From contig JBCAZE010000161.1 of assembly GCA_039700805.1 (NCBI GenBank), positions 1-6,831 of the forward strand: a DNA stretch of 6,831 bases. Direction: 5' to 3'. The notes below the pieces were generated by a model that ran no database searches, was not told the DNA's origin, and saw nothing but the letters and a program-made list of their open reading frames with translations. The translations under genes and the position numbers were made by a program. Of the stretch, positions 5,614 to 6,831 are shown piece after piece; the first letter of the stretch is position 1; the number at the start of each line of letters is the position of its first letter. The DNA comes from CALBPI01 sp039700805. Its GTDB lineage: Bacteria > Pseudomonadota > Gammaproteobacteria > Steroidobacterales > Woeseiaceae.

Positions 5614-6294
5614 CTAGGTCAGTCGATAACGCCAGTCTACGATCGCGTGTCCGAGTCGCATCCCCCGGCGTTCGAATTTCGTTTGCGGTCTCATAAAGGG
5701 CGTCGTGCCATCGTGTTCATGGCGGGTATCCAACGCAAAACGACCGTCGTTCGCCATCAACTCATCGATGTATTCTGCGTAATTGGCCCAGTCGGTGGCA
5801 ATGTGCAGCGCGCCATCGGGCTTTAGGCTGGCGACGACGCGATCGAGAAATGCCGGTGCGAGTAAGCGTCGTTTGTGATGTCGTTTTTTGGGCCACGGAT
5901 CGGGAAAATACACGTTGAGCCGATCGATGCTGTCAACGCCGAGTTGATGATCCAGCACATCGATCGCATCGTGCGTAATGACGCGAAAGTGCTCGAGCGT
6001 TGCCTTCTCAGCCTGTAACAGACAGTGACCAACCCCCGGCTCATGCACCTCAATGCCGATGACATTCCAATCCGGATTGAGCGACGCCCATTCGACCAAG
6101 CTATCGCCGTTGCCAAAGCCGATTTCAACCAGCAACGGTGCAGCGCGTGTGAAAGTCTCTTCGATCGAACATCGTTCGCTGGCGTAATCCAGTCGATAGC
6201 GGGCAGCAAGACGCTCGAGCGCCGATCGTTGTGCGGGAGTCATGCGTCCTGGCCGACGCACGAAGCTACGGATTTCTCGCTTGGGTTTGTCCAT
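5614..6294 (-). CDS. trmB: tRNA (guanine-N7-)-methyltransferase
   Basis: This cytosolic enzyme uses S-adenosylmethionine to make 7-methylguanosine at position 46 in the variable loop of tRNAs. The 226-residue product is close to E. coli TrmB (239). Visible landmarks are IRSFVRRPGRMTPAQ (8-22), the SAM-binding motif LLVEIGFGNGDSLVEWA (54-70), IGIEVHEPGVG (79-89), the family signature NVYFPDPWPKKRHHKRRL (127-144), HIATDWANYAEYI (164-176) and TKFERRGMRLGH (205-216). The start at 6294 gives the normal N-terminus. A longer open frame to 6453 lies inside the upstream EAL gene and is not plausible. There is no clear Shine-Dalgarno, and the ATG is only 4 nt after the EAL stop, so translation is probably coupled to that gene. 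All the core motifs are intact. Confidence 0.96.
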   Translation of the reverse strand: MDKPKREIRSFVRRPGRMTPAQRSALERLAARYRLDYASERCSIEETFTRAAPLLVEIGFGNGDSLVEWASLNPDWNVIGIEVHEPGVGHCLLQAEKATLEHFRVITHDAIDVLDHQLGVDSIDRLNVYFPDPWPKKRHHKRRLLAPAFLDRVVASLKPDGALHIATDWANYAEYIDELMANDGRFALDTRHEHDGTTPFMRPQTKFERRGMRLGHAIVDWRYRLT

Positions 6295-6298
6295 TACG

Positions 6299-6811
6299 CT
6301 ACTGAGGGTGCGGTGCGACGAGCTTGCCACCGAGCGATTCGGTGTGCAAAAGCGCGTTGATCTTATGACTTTCCATCGGCTGGCTAATGAAAAAGCCCTG
6401 TGCCGCTTCGCAGTTGGCGCCGCGCAGAAATTCCAGTTGTCCTGAGGTCTCAACGCCCTCTGCTGCGATGGAGATATCTAGACCCTCGGCCATTGCAATG
6501 GCCGCTCGAACGATACGTTGATGCTGTTCATTTTCGGTGACGTCGTGAATCAGCGATTGATGCAGTACGAATGTGCTGACGATGGTGCTGTCGAGTGCTG
6601 CGAACGAAAAATCGTGGGTGCCGAAGTGATCGAGTGTCACACCGACCCCAAGTTTACGAAGCGCCTGCAATGTTTCGACTTCCTTAGGCCGCTGCAGACA
6701 CCCAGCGCCATCGCCGAGTTCGAATTCCAGGCAGCCTGGATCGAGATTGTAATCAGAGATCGCCTTGTGCACGGTTTCTAGCAGTCGCCCACCCGTTAGC
6801 TGGATCGGTGT
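6299..6811 (-). CDS. C-terminal part of a degenerate EAL-domain protein (5' end missing or broken)
   Basis: About 170 residues of the C-terminal part of an EAL (cyclic-di-GMP phosphodiesterase) domain are readable. The catalytic EAL tripeptide and any GGDEF or sensor region would lie upstream. Recognisable parts are PIQLTGGRLLETVHKAI, LEFELGDG, the position of the DDFG motif, AAEGVETSGQLEFL and EAAQGFFISQPM. Key residues differ from active enzymes: the TES-type acid site reads GDG, DDFG reads DHFG, and the lysine and aspartate of KIDRSF are replaced in VLHQSL. The AEGVE glutamate and the QG glutamine remain. The domain is therefore probably inactive as a phosphodiesterase. Similarity continues upstream of the GTG at 6772, so that codon is unlikely to be the true start. 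The frame ends at a TAG (6812-6814) next to a TGA, inside a palindrome at the window edge. The stop codon lies 4 nt before trmB. Confidence 0.75.
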   Translation of the reverse strand, partial: TPIQLTGGRLLETVHKAISDYNLDPGCLEFELGDGAGCLQRPKEVETLQALRKLGVGVTLDHFGTHDFSFAALDSTIVSTFVLHQSLIHDVTENEQHQRIVRAAIAMAEGLDISIAAEGVETSGQLEFLRGANCEAAQGFFISQPMESHKINALLHTESLGGKLVAPHPQ

Positions 6812-6831
6812 CTATCAACCTATCACCGATC
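6803..6831. repeat. perfect 8-bp inverted repeat at the window end
   Basis: GATCGGTG (6803-6810) and CACCGATC (6824-6831) are exact reverse complements around a 13-base spacer. The palindrome ends on the last base of the window and coincides with the point where EAL-like coding stops. It may be a genuine hairpin, or a fold-back or contig-end artefact. Confidence 0.6.

Noticed and set aside
6295..6453. N-terminal extension of TrmB
   Set aside because: It is an out-of-frame reading of the EAL-domain gene and has no resemblance to TrmB N-termini.

Overview
This window looks like chromosomal DNA of a gammaproteobacterium with moderately high GC. The evidence is a divergent pyrE / Crc-like nuclease pair, the locus arrangement I recall from Pseudomonas relatives, plus a small DUF6763-like protein that I associate with Gammaproteobacteria. 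Genus cannot be read from the sequence. Most genes are ordinary housekeeping or metabolic genes. The unusual content is in a repeat-filled intergenic region and at the right edge of the window.

Layout. (1) 78-722, minus: pyrE, orotate phosphoribosyltransferase. (2) 804-1580, plus: an exonuclease III-family protein, divergent from pyrE across an 81-bp promoter region. It is the closest kind of relative to Pseudomonas Crc but keeps the nuclease active site. (3) 1558-2907, plus: an AmpG-type muropeptide permease whose TTG start lies inside the nuclease gene. (4) 2966-4015, plus: an acetylpolyamine amidohydrolase of the histone-deacetylase superfamily. Genes 2-4 are co-directional and closely packed, so they probably form one operon. 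(5) 4016-4479: 464 bp without a gene, between two convergent genes. It holds a long imperfect hairpin and five tandem 77/78-bp repeats, two of which belong to a 112-bp exact duplication. (6) 4480-4800, minus: a small acidic DUF6763-like protein of unknown function with a strong Shine-Dalgarno. (7) 4961-5581, plus: a MarC-family inner-membrane protein with its own sigma70-like promoter. (8) 5614-6294, minus: trmB, tRNA m7G46 methyltransferase. (9) 6299-6811, minus: the C-terminal part of an EAL-domain protein with degenerate catalytic motifs, 4 nt upstream of trmB.

How the genes fit together. pyrE (pyrimidine synthesis), the nuclease (DNA repair), ampG (cell-wall recycling), the amidohydrolase (polyamine turnover) and trmB (tRNA modification) do not form one pathway. 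I see no defence island, prophage, insertion sequence, CRISPR array, tRNA or rRNA. The points most worth following are the repeat array with its hairpin, the catalytically intact nuclease at the Crc position, the degenerate EAL domain coupled to trmB, and a perfect 8-bp palindrome with in-frame stops at the last bases of the window, which may be an assembly or fold-back artefact.
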